Shown here piece after piece: positions 10,003 to 18,843 of a stretch of DNA of 64,000 nucleotides. The position numbers and the translations under genes are program-made. The notes beneath the pieces were generated by a model. That model saw only the letters and a program-made list of their open reading frames with translations, searched no databases and was not told the DNA's origin. The stretch's first letter is position 1. Each line of letters starts with the position of its first letter. Source of the DNA: Bacteroidales bacterium (GTDB lineage: Bacteria; Bacteroidota; Bacteroidia; Bacteroidales; F082); contig JAFTXI010000003.1 of NCBI GenBank assembly GCA_017461665.1, positions 1 through 64,000 on the forward strand, written 5' to 3'.

Positions 10003-10632
10003 CTACCAATCTTTTTGAGATTTTCTTTTTTGCATCTGTGATGCTTTTTTCTCATTTATCTCATCCATGGTTTTCTTTTCTTGATTTTCAAGAGCTTGCA
10101 GCATTCGTTCTGCATCTTCTTTATACATTTGTTGTTGCTGATGTTGTTGCTGTTGTTGATCCTGCTTTTGTTCTTGTTCTTGATTTTGTTGCTGTTGTTG
10201 TTGAATCATTTTCATGCGAGCATAATTCAAGTTGTAGATAGCATCTTCGTCATTAGGATTTATTTCTAATGATTTTTTGTATGAATTGAATGCTTCTGCG
10301 TATTTCTCTTGAGCCATCTGTGTGTTTCCAAGATTGTAATATGCTGATGCTTCCACTTCTTTAGATGTATTCCTTTCGGTTACACCCGTAAATGCTTGAG
10401 CTGCATTTTCATAATTTTTTTGTTCGTAGAGAGCATCTCCCAAATTAAACTCTGCCTTAGGATTATACTCCTTGTCTAAAGATTTTCTATAATTAACTTC
10501 AGCTTCGGAATAATTACCCTTTTTAAAGTCATTATTTCCGTGGCGAATAAATCCCTTGTCGGTCTGTGCATTGAGCGATAAACAGATGAATGCAAAGAAC
10601 ATGCTTGTCGATATTTTATTGATTGTCTTCAT
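10003..10632 (-). CDS. batC: BatC, TPR protein with a Gln-rich tail
   Basis: 209 residues from the ATG at 10632, which places a clean signal peptide (MKTINKIS..., cut after LNAQ) at the N-terminus; the longer frame starts with TTG. Three TPR units cover about residues 25-135. A tract of about 28 residues is almost only Gln with some Glu/Lys/His, followed by a charged helical tail. Overlaps the end of batB by 17 bp, so coupled translation is likely. TPR and Gln-rich tail suggest a scaffold for the VWA proteins; that is inference. Confidence 0.85.
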   Translation of the reverse strand: MKTINKISTSMFFAFICLSLNAQTDKGFIRHGNNDFKKGNYSEAEVNYRKSLDKEYNPKAEFNLGDALYEQKNYENAAQAFTGVTERNTSKEVEASAYYNLGNTQMAQEKYAEAFNSYKKSLEINPNDEDAIYNLNYARMKMIQQQQQQNQEQEQKQDQQQQQHQQQQMYKEDAERMLQALENQEKKTMDEINEKKASQMQKRKSQKDW

Positions 10633-11680
10633 TTTTAGGTTCAAAAAAGTTGAATTTGTTTTCCCAATCTTTCTTTCCAGACGAAATTAAGATTTCAATT
10701 ATTAGAAGAATAATGGCGGCGCATAAAAACCATTGAAACTGATCTTCATAATCAGTAAACACTTTTGAGTCGATTTCTGTTTTTTCGGATTTGTTTATTT
10801 CATCAAAGATTTCGTCTAAACCGACGTTGGAATTACTTGCGCGTCTGTAGATTCCATCTCCTATTTCAGCGATCTGACGTAACATATTGTCGTCCAACTT
10901 TGTAATGACAATATTGCCTTCTTTGTCTTTTTTATATCCGATTCTTTTTCCGTACTGGTTGTATATTGGAATAGGAGCACCGTCTTCAAGTCCCATTCCT
11001 ATGGTATAAATTTTTATGCCTAATTGAGCTGCTTCCTGTGCCGCTTTGATGGCGTTTCCATTTTCATGATCTTCACCATCTGAGATAATAACGATGGCTT
11101 TTTGATGTTCGCTTTGTCCGAAAGATTTGTCTGCCAAATTTATAGCCGTTCCTATTTCTGTTCCCTGCGACGGAATAAGATCGGTGTCGATAGTCGATAA
11201 AAACATTTTAGCAGCTGCATAGTCTGTTGTGATAGGTAACTGAACGTATGCGTTTCCAGCAAAAATGATAATACCTATTCTGTCGCCATTGAGTTTGTTA
11301 ATCAAGTTATTGATAGCTTGTTTTGATCGTTCCAAACGGTTAGGTGCAATATCTTCCGCATTCATTGAGTTGGAAATGTCGATGCAGAAATATAAGTCGA
11401 TACCTTCTCGTTTTACTTCCTCCATTTTAGAACCGGTTTGTAGATTTGCCAAGGCTACGATACCTAAAGCTAAGACAATCACATAGATCGCAAATTTTGT
11501 TTTGTTTCTTGATTTTGATGCGAGCGGTACAAGAAACTCTGCAAATTTCGTGTCAGCAAATTTGTTAAATTGCTTCTTGTTAATAATCCTAACCAATATG
11601 TATAACGCAATAAGAATAGGTATTACAAAGAGCAAATACAAATATTCCGGATGTTCAAATCTTAATATGTTGGTTTCCAT
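10616..11680 (-). CDS. batB: BatB, VWA-domain membrane protein
   Basis: 354 residues. Two N-terminal membrane helices (about 15-35 and 60-80), a von Willebrand A domain with the MIDAS motif DISNSM and a downstream TDYAA threonine and SDGEDH aspartate, and a C-terminal helix around 315-335. The metal-binding MIDAS looks complete. Lies 10 bp after batA and overlaps batC. Paired VWA proteins are thought to work with the MoxR ATPase of the same operon. Confidence 0.9.
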   Translation of the reverse strand: METNILRFEHPEYLYLLFVIPILIALYILVRIINKKQFNKFADTKFAEFLVPLASKSRNKTKFAIYVIVLALGIVALANLQTGSKMEEVKREGIDLYFCIDISNSMNAEDIAPNRLERSKQAINNLINKLNGDRIGIIIFAGNAYVQLPITTDYAAAKMFLSTIDTDLIPSQGTEIGTAINLADKSFGQSEHQKAIVIISDGEDHENGNAIKAAQEAAQLGIKIYTIGMGLEDGAPIPIYNQYGKRIGYKKDKEGNIVITKLDDNMLRQIAEIGDGIYRRASNSNVGLDEIFDEINKSEKTEIDSKVFTDYEDQFQWFLCAAIILLIIEILISSGKKDWENKFNFFEPKNEDNQ

Positions 11681-11690
11681 CGCTATAAAA

Positions 11691-12689
11691 TTAATCTGTT
11701 ATTGATTTGAAAATCGTATGTCTTAATATTAGAGATAGAAGGAGAGCGAGTAAACCCCAAAATACGAGAGGATAAAATTCTTCATGTAATCTCTTGAACT
11801 CGTTGACCTCTATCTTAGAACGTTCCATTTTATCAATTTCATCATAAATTTGTTGTAATTTTTCCTTAGTCTCTGCACGGAAATATTTACCTCCTGTTTC
11901 GTCTGCAATCTGTTGTAATAATTCTTCATTTATATTTACTGGAACCTGTTGATACTTAACTCCTCCGAATGGAGTTTGTACTGGATAAGGTGCAGTGCCT
12001 CTTGTTCCTGCACCTATAGTATAGACTCTAATCCCGTATAATTTTGCCATTTCTGCAGCTGTGGTTGGGTCGATAGAACCTGCATTGTTGTCGCCATCAG
12101 TTAACAGAATAACAACTTTGGATATGGCTTCACTGTCCTTAAGTCTGTTTATTGCTGAAGCTAAACCATCGCCTATGGCAGTACCGTCTTCTAACATTCC
12201 ACATTTCATGTCTTTTAACATATTGAGCATCATGCTATGATCTGTTGTTAATGGTACTTGTGTAAATGTTTCTCCACTAAATACAACCAATCCCATTCTG
12301 TCGCCAGGTCGTCCAACAACAAAATCGGAAGCAACAGCTTTTGAGGCTTCCAACCTATCGGGTTTCAAATCTGCTGCTAACATACTGCTCGAGATGTCCA
12401 TTGCCAATACAATGTCGATACCTTCTATGTTAATCTTTTGATTTTTGGAACTGCTTTGTGGACGTGCTAAAGCAGTGATAAATAGGGATAATGCTGTAAT
12501 TTCTAATATAAAAACAATGTGTCTTAAATATGATTTCCACGATTTTGGAAGTTTGTCGAAAAATCCGGTGTCGGAAAAACGCAGGTAAGCTTGTTGCTTG
12601 TTGCAACTGAAAATGTACCATACTATTAAAAGCGGTATGATAATCAGTCCAAAAAGGAAATACGGTGATGCAAACTCTATTGAATTCAT
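11691..12689 (-). CDS. batA: BatA, VWA-domain membrane protein
   Basis: 332 residues. N-terminal helix pair (about 8-27 and 57-77), VWA domain with MIDAS DISSSM, then TTDHS and TDGDNN, and a terminal membrane helix around 305-325. Clearly paralogous to batB next door. Its start overlaps the preceding gene's stop in an ATGA arrangement, so the two are translationally coupled. Confidence 0.9.
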   Translation of the reverse strand: MNSIEFASPYFLFGLIIIPLLIVWYIFSCNKQQAYLRFSDTGFFDKLPKSWKSYLRHIVFILEITALSLFITALARPQSSSKNQKINIEGIDIVLAMDISSSMLAADLKPDRLEASKAVASDFVVGRPGDRMGLVVFSGETFTQVPLTTDHSMMLNMLKDMKCGMLEDGTAIGDGLASAINRLKDSEAISKVVILLTDGDNNAGSIDPTTAAEMAKLYGIRVYTIGAGTRGTAPYPVQTPFGGVKYQQVPVNINEELLQQIADETGGKYFRAETKEKLQQIYDEIDKMERSKIEVNEFKRLHEEFYPLVFWGLLALLLSLILRHTIFKSITD

Positions 12690-13729
12690 TTTGTTTCCTC
12701 CATTTCTTGATTTACGCTTGCTTGTCCTTCAAAGTTATATTTTTTTGCCTTAGCTTCTTCTTCTTTCTTCTTTTCTAACTCTTGATGAAAGATATAACTC
12801 TCTTCTACAAAAGTATTTATATTGTTGAAAGCCATCTCGTTTTGTGATGGGTTAGGATTTACTTTGGCAAATTTTACAAGGTCGGCTGTGATAAGAGTGT
12901 CTTGCAACTTTGTGTAAATGTCGTTGCTTAAATTGATCTTTCTAACTTCTTCAAGAATTTCGTCTGATGTCATTTCGATGGCTTCGATGTCGAACTGACC
13001 TTCAAGATATTCTCTTGCAATATCGGTTAAATCAGTATAATATTCTTTTGATTTTCCTGATTGCCAAAGATTTGACTCTTTAAGATTAAGTAATTTTTCT
13101 CGTGCTGTAACGATAGCTGGAATAGAAGGCTTAATCTCTTCCTCTTCCGGTCTTTCTTTTTTCTTAGAGCGTTTAATGAGGTAAATAATCAACAGTATCA
13201 ATCCTGCTAAAATTATGATTCCGCCAACGTAAGGTGCTGCTTCTTCAAATGTTATGCTTTGTTTGATAGGCATTTTGATTGGCTTGTATGTCATTGTTGT
13301 ATCAACAGAAACACCTTTTACGTAAATATCCATATAATCTGTGTAGCATGTATATTTCGTGGTGTCATTCATTGATTTTGAATATTTTATGCCAATATTT
13401 GGAATCTCGACGTAGCCTGTATCGAATGTAGTCATTGTTAATGTTTGGGTGAAAATGACATCACTGCTATTATTAATAGGTGTTCTCGTTACTTCACCTT
13501 TTTTAATGATCTCAAGATTGTTGATACTGTCTTTAATTCCGTTCCAATCGATGATGAAATTGTCAGGAGATTTGACTTCCAACTTGAAATTAAAAGGTTG
13601 ACCAGCATATATACTATCTTTGTCGATGCTTCCGTTTGCAATGACATTTTGCGCATGACAATGAATATCAATCAAAACCACAATTGTCAATGCGATGATT
13701 GTACTTATTGAATGCAATTTTTTACTCAT
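12686..13729 (-). CDS. Bat-operon membrane protein (DUF4381-like)
   Basis: 347 residues: signal peptide (1-27), a periplasmic beta domain, one strong transmembrane helix at about 169-188 and a basic, then acidic, cytosolic part ending in a Lys/Glu-rich coiled region. This layout and the position between DUF58 and batA match the unnamed Bat-operon member often annotated DUF4381 or BatD-related. Both ends overlap neighbours by 4 bp (ATGA), so it is made in step with DUF58 and BatA proteins. Function unknown. Confidence 0.75.
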   Translation of the reverse strand: MSKKLHSISTIIALTIVVLIDIHCHAQNVIANGSIDKDSIYAGQPFNFKLEVKSPDNFIIDWNGIKDSINNLEIIKKGEVTRTPINNSSDVIFTQTLTMTTFDTGYVEIPNIGIKYSKSMNDTTKYTCYTDYMDIYVKGVSVDTTMTYKPIKMPIKQSITFEEAAPYVGGIIILAGLILLIIYLIKRSKKKERPEEEEIKPSIPAIVTAREKLLNLKESNLWQSGKSKEYYTDLTDIAREYLEGQFDIEAIEMTSDEILEEVRKINLSNDIYTKLQDTLITADLVKFAKVNPNPSQNEMAFNNINTFVEESYIFHQELEKKKEEEAKAKKYNFEGQASVNQEMEETK

Positions 13730-14604
13730 CTTCTTGATTCTCTTTTCTTAAATAACTGCATTAAAGGTTTTACGTAATCTATATCTGTATAAATCAAAGC
13801 GTTGTCGATGCCGTTGTTGGCAAAAATCTTATTCAGTTTTATCGATTCTGCTTGAATATATTTCTGATAAGCTTCATTCCAAGAACTCATTGAAGTGTCA
13901 ACCCAGATGTCTTTATTAGTTTCAGAGTCTCTGAATTTTACAAGACCAATTTTAGGAAGAACGAGTTCTCTTTTGTCTGTTATTCTTAAACAAACGAGGT
14001 CATGTTTGTTGGCAGCGATTCTTATCTGAGGTTCGAAAGTTTTTTTGGAGATGAAGTCGGAAATGAGGAATGCTGTCGTACGTTTTTTTATCGCACTTGT
14101 CAAGAATCTCAATCCTTCTCCTATATCAGTTCCTTTATGTTGTGGCGTAAATGTAACAATCTCTCTGATAATACGTAAAATATGACTCGAACCTTTTTTT
14201 GGTGGAATGAATTTCTCTATCTTGTCACTGAAAAAAATTACACCTACTTTGTCATTATTTTGTATTGCGGAAAATGCTAATACTGCTGCTAATTCCGCGG
14301 TGAGGTCTCGCTTTGAAATATTTACTGAACCGAAATCATTTGAACCTGACACATCAATGAGCAACATCACAGTCATTTCGCGTTCCTCTTCAAAAATCTT
14401 TACAAAAGGACGGTTGAAACGTGCTGTTACATTCCAGTCGATGTTGCGAATGTCGTCACCGTATTGATATTCACGAACTTCACTGAAGGTCATACCACGA
14501 CCTTTGAAGGCACTGTGATACTGACCTGAAAAAATGTTGTTGGTCAAGCCACGTGTCTTAATCTCGATTTTTCTAACCTTTTTAAATAGTTCGTTTGTTT
14601 CCAT
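13726..14604 (-). CDS. DUF58 protein (MoxR-associated, VWA-like)
   Basis: 292 residues, soluble. The DUF58 signature GDDIRNIDWNVTARF is followed by a VWA-like core with the MIDAS-like DVSGS. Typical partner of MoxR ATPases, presumed adaptor or substrate-recognition factor. 14 bp after moxR and overlapping the next gene by 4 bp. Confidence 0.92.
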   Translation of the reverse strand: METNELFKKVRKIEIKTRGLTNNIFSGQYHSAFKGRGMTFSEVREYQYGDDIRNIDWNVTARFNRPFVKIFEEEREMTVMLLIDVSGSNDFGSVNISKRDLTAELAAVLAFSAIQNNDKVGVIFFSDKIEKFIPPKKGSSHILRIIREIVTFTPQHKGTDIGEGLRFLTSAIKKRTTAFLISDFISKKTFEPQIRIAANKHDLVCLRITDKRELVLPKIGLVKFRDSETNKDIWVDTSMSSWNEAYQKYIQAESIKLNKIFANNGIDNALIYTDIDYVKPLMQLFKKRESRR

Positions 14605-14618
14605 AATTCAAAATTAAA

Positions 14619-15611
14619 TCACGGTACTTCAACAATGTTGAGAATTTCATTGATGATTTCTTCTGTTGTAATGTTTTCAGCTTCAGCCTCGTATGTCAAT
14701 CCGATACGATGTCTCATTACGTCTGGAGCAATGGCGCGGACATCTTCAGGAATTACGTAACCACGACGTTTGATAAATGCGTATGCTTTCGCAGCCATAG
14801 CTAAATTAATAGTTGCACGTGGAGAACCTCCGTAACTGATGAGACCTGCGAATTTCTTTAATTTAAAGTCGTTTGGATAACGTGATGCGAAAACAATGTC
14901 GGTGATGTAATTCTCAATTTTTTCGTCAAGATAAACTTCGCGACAAACTTTTCTCGCATTCAAGATTTCTTTAGTTGATGTAACAGGTTTGATTTCTGGA
15001 TATTCCTTCGTAATGTTTTGTCGGAGAATAATTTTTTCCTCTTCCTTCTTAGGATAGTCGATGATGACTTTTAACATAAAACGGTCAACCTGTGCTTCTG
15101 GAAGTGGATATGTACCTTCTTGTTCTATAGGGTTTTGCGTTGCCATTACTAAGAAAGGGTCTGGCAATGCAAATGTGCTTTCTCCAATTGTAACCTGATG
15201 TTCCTGCATAGCTTCTAACAAAGCACTTTGCACCTTTGCGGGTGAACGGTTAATTTCGTCAGCTAATACAAAATTGGCGAAAACAGGACCTTTACGAACT
15301 ATAAATTCTTCATTTTTCTGACTATAAATCATTGTACCAATTAAGTCGGCAGGCAAAAGATCTGGGGTGAACTGAATACGGCTGAAATCAGCATCAATAA
15401 TGCTTGACAATGTTTTGATTGCAAGTGTCTTTGCCAAACCCGGAACACCTTCAAGAAGAATGTGACCATTTGATAATAAACCAATCAATAATCTTTCAGT
15501 CATGTGTTTCTGACCTACGATTACTTTGCTCATCTCAAGATTGATAAGGTCAATAAACTGACTTTCTCTCTGAATTCTTTCGTTAAGTTCACGAATATCT
15601 GTCTCTATCAT
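14619..15611 (-). CDS. moxR: MoxR-family AAA+ ATPase
   Basis: 330 residues. Walker A GVPGLAKT (about 56-63), Walker B LADEINR, sensor 1 ATQNPIEQEGTYPLPEAQVDRF, and the C-terminal lid region. MoxR proteins act as chaperone-like ATPases that mature or regulate partner VWA proteins; here eight genes run from moxR to batE with gaps of at most 33 bp, several overlapping, so all should be one transcript. A TAATTTTG -7 box lies 34 bp upstream. Confidence 0.95.
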   Translation of the reverse strand: MIETDIRELNERIQRESQFIDLINLEMSKVIVGQKHMTERLLIGLLSNGHILLEGVPGLAKTLAIKTLSSIIDADFSRIQFTPDLLPADLIGTMIYSQKNEEFIVRKGPVFANFVLADEINRSPAKVQSALLEAMQEHQVTIGESTFALPDPFLVMATQNPIEQEGTYPLPEAQVDRFMLKVIIDYPKKEEEKIILRQNITKEYPEIKPVTSTKEILNARKVCREVYLDEKIENYITDIVFASRYPNDFKLKKFAGLISYGGSPRATINLAMAAKAYAFIKRRGYVIPEDVRAIAPDVMRHRIGLTYEAEAENITTEEIINEILNIVEVP

Positions 15612-15644
15612 AATTGACTTTTTTTAATTTTTTATTAATATGTG

Positions 15645-15652
15645 CAAAATTA
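15645..15652 (-). promoter_or_regulatory. -7 box of the moxR-bat operon promoter
   Basis: TAATTTTG on the minus strand, matching TAnnTTTG, 34 bp before the moxR ATG. No TTG was found at the normal 19-20 bp distance, so the -33 part is weak or different. Confidence 0.45.
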
Positions 15653-15699
15653 ACAACAATTTGTCATATTTATTGCATAGCTTTCAACAATTTTTTTGT

Positions 15700-15725
15700 C
15701 AGGGCAAGTCAATCGACTTGCCCTG
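15700..15725 (-). terminator. Perfect 11-bp hairpin between sigma gene and moxR
   Basis: Arms 15700-15710 and 15715-15725 (CAGGGCAAGTC / GACTTGCCCTG) pair perfectly around loop AATC. It is 9 bp after the sigma-gene stop, where a terminator is expected, but no T-run follows on the minus strand, so it may instead be a 3'-end stabilising or partial terminator that allows read-through into moxR. Confidence 0.6.
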
Positions 15726-15734
15726 ATTATGTAA

Positions 15735-16244
15735 TTAGTTGGGACAATACTCGCTAAGTTGGCTCATCAACTTTTTACGGCTATAAAAAATTCTGCTTTT
15801 AACAGTACCGATGGTTAGGTGAAGGCAATCTGCAATTTCTTTGTATTTGTATCCTTCGTTGTACATGTCAAATGCGCGTCTAAATTCCTCGTCTAATTTC
15901 TTTATTCCTTTTTCTAATTCTATGGCGTTAAGCATTGATTCCGGGTCGGTGTCAGTATGAGAGTTGCTAATGTTCAAATAGTAAAGATCTTCACTTTGGT
16001 CAATGATGGTTTGTGCTTTCTTGGTTCTGCGATAATTGTTGATGAAAATGTTTTTCATGATGGTGTAAACCCATGCTTTGAAATTGTTGTGATTTACATA
16101 TTTTTCTCTGTAAATCAAAGCTTTGAGAAAAGTTTCTTGTGTTAAATCTTTGGCGTCGTCTTCGTTGCCTGTCAATTGTTTTGCAAATGCTTCTAAGTTT
16201 CCTTGAAGATTTGTTAAGCTGCTGTTGAATTCGATTGTTGTCAT
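15735..16244 (-). CDS. ECF-type RNA polymerase sigma factor
   Basis: 169 residues with only the two ECF domains: region 2 (DAKDLTQETFLKAL ... FKAWVYTIMKNIFINNYRR) and region 4 (YKYKEIADCLHLTIGTVKSRIF, helix-turn-helix). No anti-sigma gene is adjacent, unlike SusCD-linked ECF systems. It lies directly upstream of moxR with a hairpin between, so it could control or simply precede the Bat operon; its own promoter has the housekeeping form. Confidence 0.9.
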   Translation of the reverse strand: MTTIEFNSSLTNLQGNLEAFAKQLTGNEDDAKDLTQETFLKALIYREKYVNHNNFKAWVYTIMKNIFINNYRRTKKAQTIIDQSEDLYYLNISNSHTDTDPESMLNAIELEKGIKKLDEEFRRAFDMYNEGYKYKEIADCLHLTIGTVKSRIFYSRKKLMSQLSEYCPN

Positions 16245-16295
16245 TTTAATGTTGTTTTTTAGTTTTTAAAATTGGTTGTTTTGTTGTTGTGACTG

Positions 16296-16326
16296 CAAAA
16301 ATAATATAGATTTTATTTTTTGTCAA
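16296..16326 (-). promoter_or_regulatory. Promoter of the sigma-factor gene
   Basis: On the minus strand TTG (16324-16326), exactly 20 nt, then TATTTTTG (16296-16303): a perfect Bacteroidota housekeeping promoter 52 bp before the ATG. Confidence 0.75.
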
Positions 16327-16448
16327 TACCCTTTGAGCCTCAATGGACTATGTTTTTGGGATGTGGACTTCTATTTATTTGATTTATTGTAACTTATAAA
16401 ATGTTAAATAATTGTTAAATTTAAAAAGTTAATGGATTTTAAGTTAAA

Positions 16449-16484
16449 GTTAACGGAAATTAACTTAAGTTAACGTTTTTTAAC
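16449..16484. promoter_or_regulatory. Two GTTAACG-N4-TTAAC sites with 20-bp period
   Basis: The 352-bp divergent region 16245-16596 holds the sigma promoter at one end and, in its middle, two 16-bp sites of form GTTAACG-N4-TTAAC at 16449 and 16469, preceded by four more GTTAA words from 16402 on. The spacing of two helical turns suggests a cooperative binding site. No regulator is known to me for this motif. The rest of the region is AT-rich without further features. Confidence 0.4.
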
Positions 16485-16596
16485 ATTAAGAAATCGGGTT
16501 ATAATTTGATAATTTTACATCGCTTTTTGACTATATAATATGATGTCGCCCAATTGGTAAAGATTTTTTTTGTAATTTCGTGAAAAAATATTTTGT

Positions 16597-17373
16597 ATGA
16601 TTCCGTTTGAGAAAATAGCTTTGATAGGTTCGGGAAATGTAGCGTATAATATTTCTAAAGTGTTGAAAAATAATGGAATCGAACCATACTGTGTTTTTAC
16701 ACGTTCTTCAGATAAGGTTCAAGAAATACAAAATCAAATGAAGGTAAAGGCAGTCTGCGATTATAACGAAATTCGTGATTGCGATCTGATTATAATTGCG
16801 GTGAAAGATGATGCGATAAAGGAAGTTTCCTTAAGTCTTAAAAAAATTAAAGCTTTGGTAGTTCATACTTCTGGAACACAGGCGTCTTCCTTGCTGAATC
16901 ATCTTGAAAATTATGGCGTTATGTACCCTCTACAGACATTTTCCAAGGAAGTTGATGTTGATTTTAAAATGATACCTTTTTTAATTAATGCATCTTCAAA
17001 AGTTAATTTGGAAAAATTGAAGACATTTGTAAATATAATGTCGGATGTTATTATCGAATGTACGGACGAAATTAGGAGTTTTGTTCATGCGAGTGCAGTA
17101 TATGTGTCTAATTTTGTTAACGTTATGCTGCAAATTGGAAATAAACTCCTATCGGAAAAAGGACTTGATATTTCGATTTTGAAGCCTTTAATTTGCGAGA
17201 CAATAGAAAAGGCTTTTGTTATGGGCCCGGAAAATGCTCTTACAGGTCCAGCGAGACGCTCTGATTTTGACACAATAAATAAACACAGGCTTATGCTCGA
17301 AGATTACGAGGAGGAGAAAAAAATATACGAATTGTTAACAAATTATATCATTAATAAATATGAAAAATTATAA
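16597..17373 (+). CDS. Rossmann-fold DUF2520 protein
   Basis: 258 residues. N-terminal NAD(P)-binding Rossmann fold with GSGNVA at residues 10-15, resembling pyrroline-carboxylate or F420-NADP reductases, and a C-terminal DUF2520 helical domain (FVHASAVYVSNFVN, ALTGPARRSD). Substrate unknown. First gene of a tight plus-strand run; the next gene starts 14 bp before its stop. Confidence 0.88.
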   Translation: MIPFEKIALIGSGNVAYNISKVLKNNGIEPYCVFTRSSDKVQEIQNQMKVKAVCDYNEIRDCDLIIIAVKDDAIKEVSLSLKKIKALVVHTSGTQASSLLNHLENYGVMYPLQTFSKEVDVDFKMIPFLINASSKVNLEKLKTFVNIMSDVIIECTDEIRSFVHASAVYVSNFVNVMLQIGNKLLSEKGLDISILKPLICETIEKAFVMGPENALTGPARRSDFDTINKHRLMLEDYEEEKKIYELLTNYIINKYEKL

Positions 17374-17884
17374 AGAACAACTAAAAAATATTACAACTTT
17401 CATCTTTGATTATGATGGAGTTATGACGCAAGGTGATGTTTTGGTCGATGCTAATGGTGTACCTTTGCGCAGCAGTAATGTAAAAGACGGATATGCAATT
17501 CAACTTGCTGTGCGTCTTGGCTATAATGTCGCGATAATTACTGGTGGCTATTCTGTTTCAATCGAAAAGAGAATGATGATGTTGGGAGTGAAAGATGTTT
17601 TTGTACGTTCGGCAAATAAAGTTGATGTGCTGAAAAAATACATGGAAACAAATAGTTTAGAACCAGAACAGATTGTATATATGGGAGATGATATTCCAGA
17701 CTATCCAGTTATGAAAATGGTTGGCTTACCTGTGTGTCCTGCCGACGCTTCTTCCGAAATAAAAGATATTAGCTTGTATATCAGTCATTTCAACGGTGGT
17801 AAAGGTGCTGTGAGGGATATTATCGAACAGGTACTGAAAGCACAAAATAAGTGGATGACGGATTTTTGTTGTTATATTTGGTAA
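17360..17884 (+). CDS. HAD-family phosphatase, KdsC/YrbI type
   Basis: 174 residues, full size for a cap-less HAD of the KDO-8-phosphate phosphatase type. Motif I is FDYDGVMTQGD, motif II ITGG and motif IV GDDIPDYPVM. KdsC enzymes make KDO for the lipopolysaccharide core, which fits the nearby lpxB. Substrate assignment is by family only. Overlaps the preceding gene by 14 bp. Confidence 0.85.
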   Translation: MKNYKEQLKNITTFIFDYDGVMTQGDVLVDANGVPLRSSNVKDGYAIQLAVRLGYNVAIITGGYSVSIEKRMMMLGVKDVFVRSANKVDVLKKYMETNSLEPEQIVYMGDDIPDYPVMKMVGLPVCPADASSEIKDISLYISHFNGGKGAVRDIIEQVLKAQNKWMTDFCCYIW

Positions 17885-17894
17885 GTTGATAAAG

Positions 17895-18842
17895 ATGAAT
17901 AAGATAAAGGCTTTTTTTAAGTTGGTTCGCTGGACTAACCTATTGATGATTGCAATAATGATGCTCCTTGTTTATTATTGCTTGATGTCGCCTTTGCTGA
18001 ACTCGGGAATTGTAGGAGTGTTGCCTCAACCGCCGGCATTTCTACTGTTGCTTATGTCAATGATATTCATCGTTGCCGGCGGATACGTGATTAACGATTA
18101 TTTCGACGTTGAAATTGATAAACTTAATAAACCTGATAAACTGATAGTGACTGAGATTTTTTCAGGGAAAGAGACGAAATGGTTTTATATCATATTGACA
18201 ATCATAGGTCTCGTTTCAGGTTTTGTTTCAAGTGTGTTGATTGCGAAAGGTAGATTTATTACCTTGTTTGCACCCCTTGTGTTATTGGCTGCATTAATGT
18301 ATTCTTATTCATCAGTTTACAAAAGAAAATTTATTACAGGTAATTTAATTGTCTCTTTATCAGTTGCATTTGCTGTATTTTTGCCTTGGTTGTTTGTTAT
18401 GATTTATCATTCAAACAATCTTTTGTTATTGTCTATTAGCAAAGAAATGATGTTGGATGCTTTGTCTATAGTATTGGTTTATACGGTCTTTGCTTTTACG
18501 ATGACATTGATAAGAGAAATTGTTAAGGATGCAGAAGATTATAAAGGTGATATTGTAACTCATTGCGAAACAATACCTATCGTGTGTGGAATCCATAAAA
18601 TGAATATGCTTCTTACAAGTATTATAGTTCTTTTATGTGTTCTCCTTATATTATTTATAATAGTTTTGTTGGATATACAATCGTATGTTACTCTTGGATT
18701 TATAATTGTAATAACTATTTCAGTATTACTGAGCTTACCTTCTTTATTTAGAAAAAATAACGGGTCGGCATATTATCATCGTCTTTCTACTTTTTATAAG
18801 ATGATGATGTTATTAGGAGTATTATCAATGATTTTTATTTAA
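17895..18842 (+). CDS. UbiA-family prenyltransferase
   Basis: 315 residues from the ATG at 17895 (a TTG nine bases earlier is in frame but less likely). Eight to nine hydrophobic helices with the prenyl-diphosphate/Mg motif NDYFDVEIDKLNKP and a second Asp motif REIVKDAEDYKGD. Bacteroidota members at this position are usually annotated as geranylgeranylglycerol-phosphate geranylgeranyltransferase; the real acceptor is uncertain. Ten bp after the HAD gene, one bp before maf. Confidence 0.85.
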   Translation: MNKIKAFFKLVRWTNLLMIAIMMLLVYYCLMSPLLNSGIVGVLPQPPAFLLLLMSMIFIVAGGYVINDYFDVEIDKLNKPDKLIVTEIFSGKETKWFYIILTIIGLVSGFVSSVLIAKGRFITLFAPLVLLAALMYSYSSVYKRKFITGNLIVSLSVAFAVFLPWLFVMIYHSNNLLLLSISKEMMLDALSIVLVYTVFAFTMTLIREIVKDAEDYKGDIVTHCETIPIVCGIHKMNMLLTSIIVLLCVLLILFIIVLLDIQSYVTLGFIIVITISVLLSLPSLFRKNNGSAYYHRLSTFYKMMMLLGVLSMIFI

Positions 18843-18843
18843 T

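Noticed and set aside
10038..10269. Plus-strand frames rich in Val/Leu opposite batC
   Set aside because: Shadow of the Gln-codon tract of batC; no start context and no family.
7329..15611. Bat/MoxR cluster as a new defence or chelatase system
   Set aside because: Gene order and domains match the known Bacteroidota Bat aerotolerance operon exactly.
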